Origin: Bacillota bacterium
Lineage (GTDB): Bacteria > Bacillota > Clostridia > Peptostreptococcales > Thermotaleaceae
Direction: 5' to 3'
Length of the DNA stretch: 7,539 nucleotides
Assembly: GCA_023623095.1 (NCBI GenBank)
Contig: JAMNXX010000192.1
Span: 1 to 7,539 of the forward strand
The notes under the pieces were generated by a model, which was not told where the DNA came from, searched no databases, and saw only the letters and a program-made list of their open reading frames with translations. Below, piece by piece: positions 6,522 to 7,539 of the stretch. The stretch's first letter is position 1. Each line of letters opens with the position of its first letter. The translations under genes and the position numbers were made by a program.

Positions 6522-7478
6522 CTAATGGCACATGGAGTTTTTGCCGTTCCGATAAGCGATCCAAAGGCCGATAAGTCCGATCCCCACCCCAAACCACAGC
6601 GTACAAAACCGCATGATCAGCGTCGCTGCCGTCGCGGCGCTCTTATTGAAACCCATCACTGTCAAAAGCCCCAGCAGGCTCCCTTCCGTAACCCCCAATC
6701 CTCCCGGGATCATCGACAATGCCCCAAGGATAAAAGAAAAGGAAGTCACAAAAATGCAGGTAATCAAAGGCAGGGAGATCCCCAATCCTTCGCAGACGAA
6801 AAAGAACGCCAGCCCCTCAAAAGACCAGGAAAGCACCCCAATCGCCACGGCAAACAAGAGGGGCTTCCATTTGAGAAGCAGATAGCCGTTCTCATAAAAA
6901 TTATCCATTGCAGGGCGGATCTTCTGGAGGCATTTCAGCGAACCCAATGCATCCAATATGCGATAGGACAAAGAAGGCGTCTGGATGATCCATATCCCGA
7001 TCACTGCCGCGAGGAAGCAGACTGCCAAAACCCCTTTTCCATGGGGATAAGACAGCGCCCCGATTCCTGCCAATATCATCATGCTGATCCCGTCCGTCAT
7101 CCTTTCAACGACCACAAGGGGCATCGTCGAGCTGACAGGGACTTGGCAGCTTTCCTTGATGAAATAAGATTTCACAAACTCTCCTATCTTTCCCGGCGTA
7201 ATCGTCATCGCCAATCCGCTTAAAAATATCGGTACATTTTCTTTTGTCGGAACTCGCACACCGATAACTTTGAGATAATAACACCATTTGATATAACGGA
7301 TCAAATAATTGAGCAGAGGCAATATCAAAAGGAGAGGAATCCGCCGTAGATCAAAACGGATAAAAATGTTTTTTAATGCATGGATGTCGGAATAAATGGA
7401 CAACAAGATGAATAAAACAATACCAATGATCAACGACCAAAACATGCCTCTTTTTATTTTCTCAAAATCCAAAAGCAT
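6522..7478 (-). CDS. LPG-synthase-TM / flippase-like (YbhN, UPF0104) membrane protein
   Basis: A 318-residue integral membrane protein with about seven or eight hydrophobic segments: roughly 13-30, 46-63, 83-95, 120-142, 150-166, 205-226, 238-258 and 285-308. Family signatures are TPGKIGE (94-100), ERMTDG (125-130) and MIPGGLGVTEG (256-266), as in TIGR00374 / DUF-type lysylphosphatidylglycerol synthase membrane domains. The MprF catalytic domain is absent, so this is the stand-alone form. Members are proposed to flip or process lipid-linked molecules and often occur near glycosyltransferases; activity is mostly unproven. ATG 7478 is preceded by GGGGGA, a poor SD only about 3 nt away, so the start is less sure than in the other genes. 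The nearest in-frame alternative, Met12, has no better SD. The 73 nt between it and the convergent glycosyltransferase gene hold only weak stems and no T-run, so neither gene shows a clear terminator. Confidence 0.83.
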   Translation of the reverse strand: MLLDFEKIKRGMFWSLIIGIVLFILLSIYSDIHALKNIFIRFDLRRIPLLLILPLLNYLIRYIKWCYYLKVIGVRVPTKENVPIFLSGLAMTITPGKIGEFVKSYFIKESCQVPVSSTMPLVVVERMTDGISMMILAGIGALSYPHGKGVLAVCFLAAVIGIWIIQTPSLSYRILDALGSLKCLQKIRPAMDNFYENGYLLLKWKPLLFAVAIGVLSWSFEGLAFFFVCEGLGISLPLITCIFVTSFSFILGALSMIPGGLGVTEGSLLGLLTVMGFNKSAATAATLIMRFCTLWFGVGIGLIGLWIAYRNGKNSMCH

Positions 7479-7510
7479 ATTCCCCCAATCAATGTAATAT
7501 ATGTCAAATG

Positions 7511-7535
7511 TATATATGTTATATATGTTATATGT
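7511..7535. repeat. Short AT-rich tandem repeat, 9-bp unit
   Basis: TATATATGT occurs at 7511-7519 and 7520-7528, followed by a shortened unit TATATGT (7529-7535). A related ATATATGT lies just upstream near 7497-7504. The tract is in the upstream region of the minus-strand flippase-like gene. Several TATA-like boxes result, but no -35/-10 pair with correct spacing stands out; a TTGACA on the minus strand (7501-7506 region) is too close to the start codon to act as a -35. The window ends here. Confidence 0.6.
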
Positions 7536-7539
7536 AGGT

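Noticed and set aside
6020..6592. Minus-strand open frame of 190 codons across the end of the glycosyltransferase gene
   Set aside because: It lies antisense to the conserved RY-x-x-P region, has no SD or recognisable domain, and overlaps both convergent genes.
6525..7223. Long + strand open frame of 232 codons opposite the flippase-like gene
   Set aside because: The translation is rich in His, Gln, Arg, Pro and Lys with no hydrophobic core or known motif, as expected for the antisense of a membrane-protein gene. The minus strand has clear family motifs across the same bases.

Overview
The window looks like chromosomal DNA of a Gram-positive, monoderm Bacillota species, most likely a member of the Clostridia. 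The case rests on a secreted protein with three S-layer homology (SLH) repeats, an S41 protease with a C-terminal peptidoglycan-binding domain, good Shine-Dalgarno (SD) sites, sigma-A-like promoters and an intrinsic terminator in the pyrG leader. The lineage is inferred from gene content and style, not from a search. I see no rRNA, tRNA, CRISPR array, insertion sequence or phage gene.

Layout. Positions 1-200 hold one full and one half copy of a GC-rich two-hairpin repeat. They are followed on the + strand by an SLH-domain surface protein (201-1700) and a C-terminal processing protease (1765-3156). The gap between these two genes is 64 nt and shows no terminator, so they probably form an envelope operon. 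A 148-nt leader then precedes pyrG, the CTP synthase gene (3305-4906). This leader carries a possible promoter, an isolated hairpin and a clear intrinsic terminator just before the pyrG ribosome-binding site, an arrangement that suggests attenuation control. Right after the pyrG stop codon is a strong extended -10 promoter. Its transcript would run through a third, inverted copy of the two-hairpin repeat into a polytopic GT-C type glycosyltransferase (5084-6448). On the opposite strand and convergent with it lies a membrane protein of the LPG-synthase-TM / flippase-like family (6522-7478). The window ends in AT-rich sequence with a short 9-bp tandem repeat.

How the genes fit together. Four of the five genes act at the membrane or cell surface: surface anchoring, extracytoplasmic proteolysis, lipid-linked sugar transfer and a flippase-like integral membrane protein. 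pyrG supplies CTP, the nucleotide used to activate phospholipid and some polyol or sugar precursors. The last two genes could share a cell-envelope glycolipid or glycoprotein pathway, but only their proximity supports this. No gene looks truncated or frameshifted.

I did not find a clearly new biological system. The parts most worth a second look are the dispersed two-hairpin repeat family and the pyrG leader.
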